A stretch of 64,000 nucleotides of DNA from Lunularia cruciata (taxonomy: Eukaryota; Streptophyta; Marchantiopsida; Lunulariales; Lunulariaceae): positions 61,780,593 to 61,844,592 of the forward strand of contig OX419759.1 of assembly GCA_948567375.1 (NCBI GenBank), given 5' to 3'. The translations under genes were made by a program, and so were the position numbers. This document shows positions 35,409 to 46,110 of this stretch, one piece after another (position 1 is the stretch's first letter; every line of letters begins with the position of its first letter). The notes below the pieces were generated by a model that was not told the origin of the DNA, did not search any database, and saw only the letters and a program-made list of their open reading frames with translations.

Positions 35409-36688
35409 TTGTCTATACTCAATATAGTCCGAGTGTGCCAAGACTTCCGGAAGTTGAACGTAGTGACAAGGAAAGATCATCATCCCTTGCCTTTTACCGA
35501 TACAATTTTAGATCAAGTAGCTAGGCATCCTTGTTATAGTTTTCTCGATGGATTTTCAAGGTACAATCAAGTATCCATTCGAGAAGAAGACAAGGATAAA
35601 ACTACATTCACGATTGATTGGGGCACTTTCGCTTACAATCAAATGCCCTTTGGGTTGTGTAATGCCCCCGCTACTTTTCAGCGGATGATGAATTCAATCT
35701 TCAAAGATTTCTTGCGTAAATTTGTGGAAGTCTTCATTGATGATTTTTGCATGTTTGGGCAAAGAAAGGTACATATAGATTATCTTTGCCAAACGTTTGA
35801 AAGGTGTCATTTTGCCAGCTTGTCATTACACCCGGAGAAATGCTTCTTTGCAATGAAGGAGGGAATTCTTCTGGGGCATCGAGTGTCAAGCCGAGGTATT
35901 GAAGTCAATGTCAAGAAGGTCAAGATAATCGCAGCTTTGGAATCCCCGAAGAACATCCGGGAGCCGAGAGCCTCCTTGGGACATGTCGGATATTACAGAC
36001 GCTTTGTGTCAAACTATGCAATGCTTGCTGCACCACTTACAAAGCTTCTAAAGAAATCCAAAGACTATATGTGGGAAGCAAATCAAGAAGAAGCTTTCCA
36101 GGTGTTGAAGCAAAAGCTGGTTGAAGCACCAGTTATGAGGGCCCCGAATTGGGACGTCCCTTTTCATGTATATGTGGACACTTCGTCCATGGCCATCGGA
36201 GTTGTCTTAAGTCAGAAGGACAAGAAGAAGAAGGACTACCCGGTGTATTATGCCAGCCGACAACTTTCAGTTTCTGAAAAGAACTATTTGACGACTGAAA
36301 GAGAAGCACTCGGAATGGTGTATGCCTGCAAGAAATTTTGTCATTATTTGTTGGGTATGAGTTTGTCTTCTATGTGGACCATTACGCATTGCAACATTTG
36401 GTCAAGAAGGCAGATTTATCGGGACAAATTGCAAGATGGACCTTGTTGTTACAAGAGTTCACGTATACTGTACAAGGAAGGAAGGGAGCTTTGCATTTGA
36501 ATGCGGACTTCCTGTTCAGGTTAGAGACTCAAGACCAGGAGTGGGAAATTGACGATCGGTTCCCTAACAAAGAGTTGTATCACTTATCAGCAATGCAAAG
36601 TACGAGGTATGCAGCTGAATATAATTATCTGAATACTCTCCATTGTCCTCAGGGGATGGACCTGGAACACGGGAAGTCTTTCTCATGA
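35409..36688 (+). pseudogene. Athila/Tat-like RT and RNase H (family A pol)
   Basis: The RT starts at VCQDFRKLNVVTRKDHHPLP, so the earliest RT motif is lost. Motifs follow in order: FLDGFSRYNQVSI, MPFGLCNAPATFQRMM, and the catalytic box VFIDDFCMFG with its Asp pair at 35739-35744. Next come LLGHRVSSRGIEV and VGYYRRFVSNY. RNase H follows with HVYVDTSSMAIGVVL and YLTTEREALGMVYACKKF. A frameshift near 36340 moves the rest (FVFYVDHYALQHLV) into another frame until 36688, and a second shift lies near 36680-36690. RT and RNase H copy the element RNA into DNA. Apart from these breaks the copy is well preserved. Confidence 0.88.
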
Positions 36689-36689
36689 A

Positions 36690-37910
36690 AATGGGGCGTA
36701 CCAGCTTAAACACAACATTTTATTTAAGATGGGCAAAGACAAAGTACTTCGGCGATGCTTGGAGACATACAAAGTTGGAGGAGTGATTGAATCTTTACAC
36801 TCCAAAGCATCGGGAGGGCATTATGCTCTGAAGAATACTGTAAAGAAAATTCTTTTGGTAGGGTATTGGTTGCCTACGATGTACAAAGATGTACATGCTC
36901 ATATCCGAAGCTGTGATGCTTGTCAGAGAACGGGGAAGCCGACGGCTACTTCTCAATGGCCTTTGAGACCAATTTTTCCTTTGGCCCCATTTGAGAAATG
37001 GGGAATTGATTTTGTGTGTCCCATTCAAACAGTGACCCAAGTCACAAGAAAGCGATACATTTTGGTTTGCACTGACTATGCTACCAAGATGGTCGAAGCT
37101 GAAGCAACTCACAAAGATGATGTTGAAACTATGGCGGAATTTTTCTTTTGAAACATCATCTCCCGATATGGGTGTCCTCTGGAATTGGTCAGTGACCGAG
37201 GAACACATTTTTTTAACTCTGTAATGGAGGCATTAACCAAATACTTTCAAATTAAACATCGGAAGATGACTCCTTACAACCCTAAAGCAAATAGCTTAAC
37301 GGAAAAAGCAAATGGGTTACTTTGTAAAATTTTGAATAAGGTGACTGTCAATTATGCCTATGATTGGGATACGAAATTACCAGCCGCGTTGTGGGCATAT
37401 CAAATGACAAAAAAGATTACAACCAAACAAAATCCGTACTTCTTGACATATAGCTTGCATCCCATACTGCCAGTTGAATTTGAAGTTCCAACATATCGGG
37501 TTCTTTGCAAAGAACAAATGTCGGAAGAAGAATATAAGGATCTTCGGATTCATCAACTGATGTGGTTAGAAGAGAAAAGAGATGATGCAATGCAAACCAC
37601 AAAAGAAGTACAAGCATAGAAGAAAGTCAAGCACAATAAGAAAATCAAGCGTGTGACTGTATGAGAAGGGGATTTGGTTTTGTTATATGACAATCGCCGA
37701 ATATTTTTTCCAGGCAAGTTGCATTTGAGATGGATGGGTCCCTATTGAGTTCTTCATCTTTACAAAAATGGGTCCATGCAGCTCGTAGACTTGGAAGGTA
37801 ATCTTTTTGCCACTCAAGTAAATAGGTGGAGAGTTCGAAGATATTGGACCATAGACTCGGAAGTTTCTAAAACACCCGAGGTCTATGTTCGCAGGGACGC
37901 TCACATTTGA
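36690..37910 (+). pseudogene. Athila/Tat-like integrase (family A pol)
   Basis: The His-Cys zinc domain shows GGHYALKN and SCDACQRTGK (about 36805-36935). The catalytic residues appear in KWGIDFVCP (Asp), LVSDRGTHF (Asp) and SLTEKANGLL (Glu). The C-terminal part has EGDLVLLYDN and ends at a TGA (37908-37910). In-frame stops at 37149, 37618, 37662 and 37747 all have the form that CGA-to-TGA or CAG-to-TAG changes would give. The polypurine tract begins within two bases of the final stop. No chromodomain is present, as is usual for Athila/Tat. Confidence 0.85.
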
Positions 37911-37921
37911 GGGAGGGGTTA
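37909..37921 (+). promoter_or_regulatory. Polypurine tract, plus-strand primer
   Basis: gagggaggggtta directly follows the integrase stop and directly precedes TGTGGTACC. This is the expected layout for a polypurine tract next to a 3' LTR. Confidence 0.6.
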
Positions 37922-40900
37922 TGTGGTACCTACATTTTTTGTTTTTTTCAAAATAAAGGAGAAGAAGTGTATAGAGAAGTTGGATTGCACCTGTATGGCC
38001 AAAGAAGGCAAAGAAAAGAGTCTTTGGGATGAAACCCGAAGTAAAGTGACTTCGGGTCATAAGGTGAAGTACTCAGAAATGCCTTGTCAGCATACAACCC
38101 AAAGTAAATTTTCTTTGTATCGGGGGGAGCTCAACCTGAGGCGAAGATAGTCTAACAACCTTTTGTCGGGGCGAGAAATTCAAGAAGGGGCCGTTTAAAA
38201 ACTGGCGGCCCATACGCGCGAAGGTTTATTGACAGTGACAGGTGCAAGCCGGAGGTGTGATTTCTTGGTAGAAACTTGAAGTGACAAAAGACAAAGAAGC
38301 GTAACTCTATAAAAATCAAACTTGCAACAACGAAATGTCGAGTAATTTTCCTTTGCCGTTGAGAAGTCGTCTTGTAGGTGATTGGGGGAAGGGAAATAGA
38401 GTTGGGATCGTGTCAGTGCACAAGGGAGAAGTCGCAAGAGTGAAATCAAGAGAAAGTAGAAGAGGTGGGAGGAGGAAAGAAGAACTCCAAATTCGCAGTG
38501 AGAAATCATGCAATTTGGAGGTTAGATGTGATAGCAAGGATCAAAGTCTTGAGCCAACTTTAGATCCCGTTTCTGGCATGGAACTAGAATGTAAGTTTTC
38601 TAGGATTCATGACAGAAATCATCGAGAGTAAGTGTCTCGATGGACCCGAGGAAGAAGGGAAGAGAGGAAATCCGGCTCGCTGGACAGAGTCGGATTGGAG
38701 ACTTGTACTCGGGAAGGAGGTAGGCTTGGAGCAAGGAGCCACGTTCTTGGGGAAGGGAGAGATAGCCCAGGAAACTCAGGAGGTGAGAGACGCTTTCTCG
38801 TCAAAGAGAACAAAGAATGGGTATAAGGTTGAGAGTTACAAGGATCCAGTGAAGAGAGGGATCGTGAGTGCTCTCATGGCAATCTTGAAGCCGGAGAGAA
38901 GCACCAAGCGGTGTTCTTCCATAAGTTGTTTGCAGGAGAACCAATAAATTGGGCGAGGTGTTTCCACGGACGGACAAGACAGATGGTGTGGAACTTGTGG
39001 GATAAGTTGCCACCACACTACATCGTGCCATTTGCAGCACATTTTTACCTCGGGTTGAATTTGCTCAACTCGGCGGAGCGAAATAGAATGGTGTCTCACT
39101 TCCATCTCGACTTGAGAAGAGAAGTCGACGTGGAGGAACAACAATACATTCTTCAAATCCGGAGCACGGATGAGTACTACCTGAAGACAGGTAAGAGCGT
39201 GGAGATAGAAGCAAGCACTCCAAAATCAAAGAAGAAGAGTCAGCAAGGAGAAGCCAAAGACAACAAGAAACCTCGAAAGATGCAGAGAAGTAACTTGAGG
39301 CGAAGTATGATGGTGATTGAGTCAGAAGATGAAGACTCAGAAGGAGAGGCCAAGCTCAAAATGGAAGACTTGGAACACAAAGAGGAGCCTGAGCTGACAC
39401 TGCAGAGCAGAGATACGAGCAGTGATAGTGAAGAAGGTGGAGAGATGACATCGGTGCCGGCGGCTGACAAATACAAAGAAGAAGTGCAAGCCGAGTTGGA
39501 GGCCGAAGATAATACATAGTTGGAAGACAAAGTAACTATGCCCAAGGAAAAGAAGATCGCAGTACAGCAAGGAATTCGCTCGAGACGTAAGGCGAAGTGT
39601 GAAGCAGGGCCAAGTAAAGTGAAGGAAGAGGTAGGAGAAAGCTCGGGAAGTGAAGCATCAATCCCGATACAAAGACTGCAGCGGAGAAGGCAAATATCGG
39701 GTGAAGAAGAGGTAAGGAAGGAGATTTCTCTGTAGGAAGAAGTAGGTGCAAGAATAGGAGTGGAATACCTGCAGGAATTGTGTGTCCATTGCTGATGAAG
39801 TTGGAGCACAAGAAGAAGGAAATGCAGTCAACTTGTCCGGAGGTGACGACTGTTTTGCAGGTCTTATCGAGATTAGAAGAAGAGAACTCGGAGTTGAAGA
39901 GAAGTATAACCCAAGGTGAGGAGGAAAGGGAAATACTGCAAGCGGAGGCAGTAGAGAGAAGTCAGGTAATTGAAGACCTGAAGAGAGAAGTGAGCTATCA
40001 AGAGGATCTTGCAAGGAAGAGTGACATAGCAAGGGAGAGACAAGTAGCAAAATATGAGATCTTGAAGTAGCAGTTTGCTGATTCAAGAGTAGAAGTAATC
40101 CATGCTATGGCGAGAGTAGCATCGAAGGATCAGGAGCTCGATAGAGTGATGGAGAGTATGGAAGAGAAGAAGCAACTCTGGCAACAAGAATTGGCGACGC
40201 AATATAGGGAAGAAGAAAGGTTGAGAGAGTTACTTTGTAGTCAGGAGGAGAGAGTGGAACAGAAGGAGAAGGAGAAGGAGACGGTGAAAGCCAAATTCAA
40301 AGCCGAGTTGGCGATGTACAAAGAGGATTGGCTTGCAGATCGAGAGGGAGAAAGAAAGATGCAATTGGAGCCATTGAAGGAGATTGTCCTCAGAATGAAT
40401 GTGATGTTGAGTACGGAGGCCAGCGTTTGAATTGAAGAAACAAGACTGCACAAGTTGAAGTTGTTGGTGCAGGAGATGAGGCGAAGACAAGCAAAAGACA
40501 CCTATATGAACGCTTTGCTAATCAAGTTAAGAACTCGTGTAGACAGGAAGATTTTAGAGGTAGAAGATAACATCTTGATTAGATTAGACTTAGTGAAAAT
40601 AGAGATAGAAAAACTTTGGAGGGATGTTAGAGCAAAACCCGAAGTAGATAACATAGGAGTCCAAATGTCTTTGGAGTTACCATTGGAGATATTAGAGAAG
40701 AGTGGGTTAGAAGATAAGGAGTTAGATAGATTACCTGATAGTGGAATTTCAGATCAGGAAAGAGAATTGCTGGAATTGGTAAAAGAAGTGGAAGATACAA
40801 AACCCGAGGACAGAGTAATAGGAAGTAAAATTACTTCGGGTTTGGGTTTGAAAGCCAAAGAAGAGGTAGACATCGGATCGGAGTAGTAACAAATTTGAGA

Positions 40901-41679
40901 TTTGAAGAGGCAGATATGAAGAGGTGCATTGTCATTTTGGATCTTTAGGTTAGAAGAGTTGTTGTAGAACGGTATAGTTGTTAGAACTGTCAATTTGTTC
41001 ACTACTTAAGAGTGGCATTCGTAGGAAAATGTTGTTTAGTGCTCATTATTTCTGAGAATAGATAAAGCAAAGTGCTGTGAAGCAGTGCTCATCGCTTGAG
41101 CTTGATTCCGAGTATCAACTTTGTGTCTATGTTTGTGAGTGTTTGGAGAAATTCAAAGTGCAAGTCAGTGTGCTTGTTGGATGTTGGATTTTGCAGCCTT
41201 GATCTTCATTCTGTGTGTTTGATCCTAAGTGAAGTGCAATCGAAGCAATGCCTTGACAGATCTGAGAGGAATTGTAGTGTTGGTAGTATTCAGCATTCGT
41301 GAGTGTAGTGTGAAGTTGATGTGAAGCAATTTTTGATCAAGGAAGTTGTGCTTTCAGTGGAGAGGTGGAACATAATTCTGAGGTGAAGTTGTTTTGCAGT
41401 GAAGTGCCATTTTTGGGAGAGCCTGAATCATCACAATCAAGATTGTTTGGAAAGAATTGAAGGATTTGTGATTAAGAAGTGTTACTTTGTGACAAGACTG
41501 CGAGTCAGTGCTTGTTACTCTCTTCTGGGTGTGGTTTCTACCTGAGAGACTAAAGAAGAACTCAAGAAGAACTAAATTGTTACTTTGCTTTGTATTTGGA
41601 CATTTCTGAATCGTATCTATGTGAGAATGAACTTTACTTACCCGATTACCACAAAAGTGATATTTGCCGGGTTGTCACA
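37922..41679 (+). repeat. Candidate 3.76-kb LTR containing an ORF (family A 3' LTR)
   Basis: Starts TGTGGTACC straight after a polypurine tract and ends GGTTGTCACA, giving the inverted ends TGTG/CACA. The end matches the LTR ends at 27086 and about 47314, the latter of which is followed by a primer-binding site and gag. If this reading is right, the coiled-coil ORF lies within U3. The alternative is an internal polypurine tract, an env-like 3' ORF, and a short LTR starting somewhere after 40888. A matching 5' LTR of the same copy would decide it but is not in the window. Confidence 0.5.
38335..40888 (+). pseudogene. Coiled-coil ORF of family A, best copy (copy 4)
   Basis: About 850 codons spread over a few frames: 38335-38631, 38609-38947, 38911-39735 and 39780-40888. 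The N-terminal conserved block is FFHKLFAGEPINWARCFHG and HYIVPFAAHFYLGLNLLN (38914-39080). The middle is rich in Lys, Ser and Glu (KSKKKSQQGEAKDNKKPRK near 39220, acidic runs near 39330-39500). The C-terminal third is a long predicted coiled coil with heptad-like spacing (LSRLEEENSELKRSITQGEE near 39862 to about 40420). Stops at 39517, 39733, 40069 and 40428 are TAG or TGA in contexts that C-to-T change would explain. It lies downstream of pol and upstream of the LTR end. I do not recognise the family. By position it might correspond to the extra ORF of Athila elements (env-like or plant-transposon-protein type). Confidence 0.65.
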
Positions 41680-41997
41680 GATATATCTCTTCTTGGAGAG
41701 ATCAAGTCATCCAACCCTAATGGCATACATTAAAGTCTTGCAAATCCAAAAAAGTTTTGTAAGGGTGTTTGAGAAACCCTTAATAGTGTAGAAGGCCATT
41801 ACTAAGTAGCCTACTAGTGGTTATTAACATAATTGTGGCCATAAAGATAGTAACTCAAGCATCCTAATAAATAAGCTTAGGTGCTACAAATCATGTGATA
41901 ACTATTGTGCTTGTATGCATTGCTACAAAAATTATACATTGCCATTAACTTCATACTCTATAGAATCTACCCTCAGGATTACCACCTAAAAGGTGAG
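41680..41997. other. Flanking DNA with a fragment similar to the family E LTR
   Basis: No gene. About 41885-41965 resembles the repeated module of the minus-strand LTR at 53560-54216 (gataactattgtgc, gcattgctaca, acattgcc and tactctatagaa blocks). The chromovirus pol begins abruptly at about 41998. Confidence 0.4.
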
Positions 41998-44778
41998 TAG
42001 ATCACAAAATAGAGACACTTCCGGGGAAGACACCTCCTTGTAAGGCCCCATATCGCCTATCACCTCATGAGTTGGAGGAGTGTAAGACTCAAATTGAGGA
42101 GATGCTACAGAAAGGGTTCATCCAACCTAGCGTATCACCATATGGGGCCCTTGTCTTGTTTGTGAAGAAGAAGGATGGTACAATGCGCATGTGCATTGAC
42201 TATCGGGGTCTCAATCAGCAAACAATGAAGAACAAATACCCCTTACCTTGCATGGATGACTTGTTTGATCAACTCCATGGAGCGAGATACTTCACCAAAC
42301 TGGACTTGCGGAGCGGTTATAATCAAATCCGAATTGCAGAGGAGGATGTGTACAAAACTGCATTTCAAACCAGGTATGGCCACTTTGAGTATCTTGTGAT
42401 GCCTTTTGGCCTCACCAATGCGCCTGCCACTTTCATGAGCCTAATGAATGACATATTTCATCCATACTTGGATAAGTCTATTATCATCTTCTTGGATGAT
42501 ATCTTAGTATATAGTAGCACGATGACAGAACGCAAACAACATCTACAAGAGGTCCTCCAGATTCTAAGACAAAATCAATTGTACGCCAAAATCTCAAAGT
42601 GTGAGTTTAGCAAGTCTGAAGTAGACTACTTAGGGCATAGAGTAAGTGCAAAGGGCATTCAAGTATTGACAGATAAAATAGAGGTCATTCAAAAATGGAG
42701 TGCCCCAAAAGATCAGACTCAACTTAAGAGCTTCTTGGGGTTGACGGGATTCTATCGTAGATTTGTCAAGGACTTCTCCAAGGTTGCACAGCCTTTAACG
42801 GCACTACTTGGCAAGGGGAAGAAGTAGACATGGGGAACCACACAAGAGTTGGCCTTTCAAGAATTGAAGGCCACCTTGCTACATGCACCAATCTTGAAGT
42901 GGTATGACCCAAAACATCCAATCAAGTTGGCTACAGATGCATCAGGCGTAGCAATAGGAGCAGTCCTACAACAAGAGTGGCAGGACGGATGGCATCCAAT
43001 TGCATATTTCTCTCGAAAGTTGTTACCGGCAGAGCGCAACTACCACACCATAGAATGAGAAGAGCTGGCCATCGTTCTAGCAACCAAGCATTGGAAGCAC
43101 TACTTGGGCGAGAAGGCATTTGTAGTAGAGATAGACCACAAACCTCTAGTCTACCTTGAGACGCAGAAGGATCTCTCTCGTCGCCAAATTCGGTGGGCAG
43201 AGTGGCAACAACGCTTCAACATGACAATCACCTATGTGGAAGGTAAGAAACAACTGGTAGATGCATTCACCCGTATGCCAATGGCCAACAACTTGGTGGT
43301 AGAGGTTAAGATTAACCCTGAATTTTGGCAAGAGATTCTAGCTGCTACAAAAACTGATCCACAGATTATAGAAGCGCAATTGTCCAAAGGTGTCACCAGC
43401 ACCAAAGGACTCACCTTTTGGGATGGCAGATTATGGATCCCAAATGTCCCAGACTTACGCACCACCATTCTAGCGGAATGTCATGATTCGGCCATTGCAG
43501 CTCATGTTGGAGTAGACAAGACCTTGGATGCAGTCAAGCGCCATTACTATTGGCCCAAGATGAGCAACGACGTGATGGACTATGTGCGTAGCTGCCTTCT
43601 TTGTCAACAGAACAAAGCTTCTAATCAAGCTCCTGCGGGGCTCCTTCAACCTCTCTCCACTCCTACCCAATGTTGGGAACAAGTGAGTATGGATCTCGTC
43701 TGCGAATTACCCAAGACCACCTCAGGGTTTGACTCCATTGTGGTCTTTGTGGACTGGCTCAGCAAAATGATTCATGTACGCCCTACCACCAAGGAGGTGA
43801 CCGCTCTACAACTAGCTCAACTATACTTAGATGCAGTCTTTGCTCACCATGGCTTGTCTAGAGTACTCATCACCGATAGAGGCACCCAATTCACCAGTTT
43901 GTTTTGGCAAACACTCTTTGGTTTCTTCAAAACCAAGTTGGCCATGTCTACAGCTTACCACCCACAAACAAATGGCCAAACAGAGCGGGCTAATCGCACG
44001 ATTGAAGACATGTTACGCGGCTTCACCTTAGAAGAGCAAGAGAGGTGGGACACCCTACTACCGTTGGTGGAATTTGCTTACAACAATTCAGTGAATGCCT
44101 CCACCCAGGTCACTCCATTCTTCCTCATGTATGATGAGGAAGAATAGTGAGGATCCTTTCACACCTTCTAGCTTGATAAAGATCAGTTCAGTGACTACCA
44201 AGGTTGATGCAGTCAACACATTTGTTTCTAGAATCCAACAAGGTGTGGAGAGCGCCAAGCATAGGTTACAGATTGCACAAAATTGACAAAAGCAATATGC
44301 TGATGCACACCGTAGGCACATGGAGTTCAATGTTGGGGATCAAGTGTGGCTATTGACAACCAACCTCACATTAGTTGGATCTCGTAAGCTCAGACCTCAT
44401 TTTATTGGGCCTTTCTTGATTCTTCATCGCATCGGCGCTGTGGCCTATCACCTTGAGCTACCACCACACATGAAGATCCATCTAGTGTTCCATGTCTCCG
44501 TACTATGCAAATATGCTCCCCGATCAGGCCAAGGTCCTTTCACACAGGACATTTGACCTTGTCCGACACTCATTGATGGCATAAAGGAATATGAAGTGGA
44601 GCGGATTCTTCAAAAGGGCATGCGTGGTACTCGCCATCTGCGGGTGGAATATCTAGTACAATGGAAAGGTTACCCCCTCTATGAAGCAACTTGGGAACCC
44701 GCTGCCAATTTGGCACATGCACCGGTGTTGGTGCAAGCATTTGAGCAACAATTGTGCAACGAGGACTTTGCGTCTTAA
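41998..44778 (+). pseudogene. Chromovirus (Ty3/gypsy) pol: RT, RNase H, integrase, chromodomain
   Basis: Well-preserved pol, truncated at its 5' end (no gag or protease). The RT has [46 protein letters not shown] and the catalytic [11 protein letters not shown]. RNase H has LATDASGVAIGAVLQQ. Integrase has the zinc domain (AAHVGVDK, SCLLCQQNK) and the catalytic SMDLVCELP, LITDRGTQFTS and NGQTERANRTIE. Defects are in-frame stops at 42825 (TAG), 43056 (TGA), 44284 (TGA) and 44554 (TGA), and one frameshift near 44140. Each stop fits a single C-to-T change. The stop codon after the chromodomain overlaps the polypurine tract. The flanking 3' LTR is intact. Confidence 0.92.
44590..44760 (+). other. 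Chromodomain at the integrase C-terminus
   Basis: KEYEVERILQKG, VEYLVQWKGYPLYEATWEP and the final helix VLVQAFEQQL give the full chromodomain layout with its aromatic residues (Y, W, W). It defines the element as a chromovirus and is expected to steer integration to chromatin carrying particular histone marks. Confidence 0.9.
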
Positions 44779-44791
44779 AAGGAGGGAGGTC
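44778..44791 (+). promoter_or_regulatory. Polypurine tract of the chromovirus
   Basis: aaaggagggaggtc follows the TAA stop of pol (44776-44778) directly and ends at the LTR start TGTAATAC. Confidence 0.85.
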
Positions 44792-45530
44792 TGTAATACC
44801 AAGGGTTAGCCATATGATCTAGATGTGAAATTCGGTTTGGTAACTTCTAGAATGATGTTATACATGATGGTCAAAATAGATCAGATAGAAGTATCACCAA
44901 AAGAGTACTTCTACTAATAGGGCAAAAACCAAAATAGACTTGATAACCTTAGAACCAATAGCTAGACATATGATTTAAAAGTGAGAATTGGTTTGGTAAC
45001 ATCTGGAAGGATGTTACGCATGATGGACTAAGCAGATCAGAAAGAGGTATCACCAAAAGGGGACTTCTACAAATAGAGTAGGAACCGAAATATGCCTGAA
45101 ATCTTTGAAGGCAATTTCGGAGGCCTAAACGGATGAATTAGGCCTTGAAAATGTGAGGAATCCCCCCCTCCCCATCAAAGTAAAGGCTGGCCTTCCCTCC
45201 CCCCTGCTTTGTCTTGTCGAGAGCTTTCCAATGGTACCTTACTGATTCTGAGATTCCTACAGGAAGATTCCCTAAAAGATTCCCTCCGGTCAAAGCTTGT
45301 TTGACCAACCAGATAGGACCTAGACCAGACAGGTCACCCATCCAAGTAAGTAATCCAAGGGTGGAGCTTTCTGACATGTCACCTATCTGTGTCCCTAATC
45401 CTATGGTGGAGCTTCTTTGGAGGAGATCCTCTTTGTCTATATAATAAAGAGAAGGTGCTCCCTTGGGGCATCGAATGTTTTGAGTGTGCAATCTGTGTTT
45501 TCTCTCTTCTCTTGTCCTTGGAGTATTACA
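44792..45530 (+). repeat. Chromovirus 3' LTR, 739 bp
   Basis: Begins TGTAATAC and ends GTATTACA, a perfect 8-bp terminal inverted repeat, directly after the polypurine tract. A TATA-like TATATAAT lies at 45438-45445. U3 holds an imperfect direct repeat with period 156 bp (starts near 44811 and 44967). Sequence after 45530 belongs to the coiled-coil ORF of family A, so the chromovirus inserted there. Confidence 0.9.
44811..45095 (+). repeat. 156-bp direct repeat in chromovirus U3
   Basis: catatgat...ggtttggtaac...atgatgg...cagatcaga...tatcaccaaaag...acttctac occurs twice, starting at 44811 and 44967. The copies are about 75-80 percent similar by eye. Confidence 0.75.
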
Positions 45531-46110
45531 AGGAGGCAGCCAACTTCAAGGAAGAAGAAGCATTGAACAAGAAAGTGCAAGTGGAAAGAGATCTTAAGGA
45601 AGAAGAAGCACATCAACAAACCCATCTTGAGGAAATAATAAAGGCTCAAGTGGAAGAAATCAATGTGCTCAAGAGGGAAGTACAGAAGGCAAAGGTGTTC
45701 CTCATTGCAACAAAAGTTTGACATCAAAGAGGAGCTACAAGTGGTTGACATACAAGTGAAGAAGCTCATGGAACATATCAAGGATTGAAGAAGAAAGAAC
45801 ACAAGAAGGATCAAGCAGCCATTAGGTAGGAGATCTTGGTTGAGATGGAGGAAGATTGTATATAGTTCAATCTAGAGAAGACCACAATTTTGGCAAGGAT
45901 GGAGATGGATCGAGACCAGCTTGAAAAAAAATTGCAAAACAGGTAATGGAGTCCTCCTTGGAGAAATTGAAGGCACAAGATTCAAGATCTTAGGTGCATG
46001 GTCTCATGGCCAAGGTGTATACAAATGAGTGCATGTAGCAACTAGCCAACAAACTACTTGAGCACACCTCAAAGAAATTAGAAGAATGCACAAAGGTACT
46101 ATTGGGAGTG
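45531..46110 (+). pseudogene. Family A coiled-coil ORF, copy 5 (C-terminal part)
   Basis: 45531-45718 encodes a strong coiled coil (FKEEEALNKKVQVERDLKEE and VEEINVLKREVQKAKV). More charged fragments with stops run to about 46110. The N-terminal part is cut off by the chromovirus LTR. Downstream, without any other gene, come an LTR end, a primer-binding site and gag. That order suggests this ORF is inside a 5' LTR. Confidence 0.55.

Noticed and set aside
39240..39809. 189-codon minus-strand Ser/Leu-rich frame
   Set aside because: A shadow of the acidic and Lys-rich repeats of the coiled-coil ORF on the other strand.
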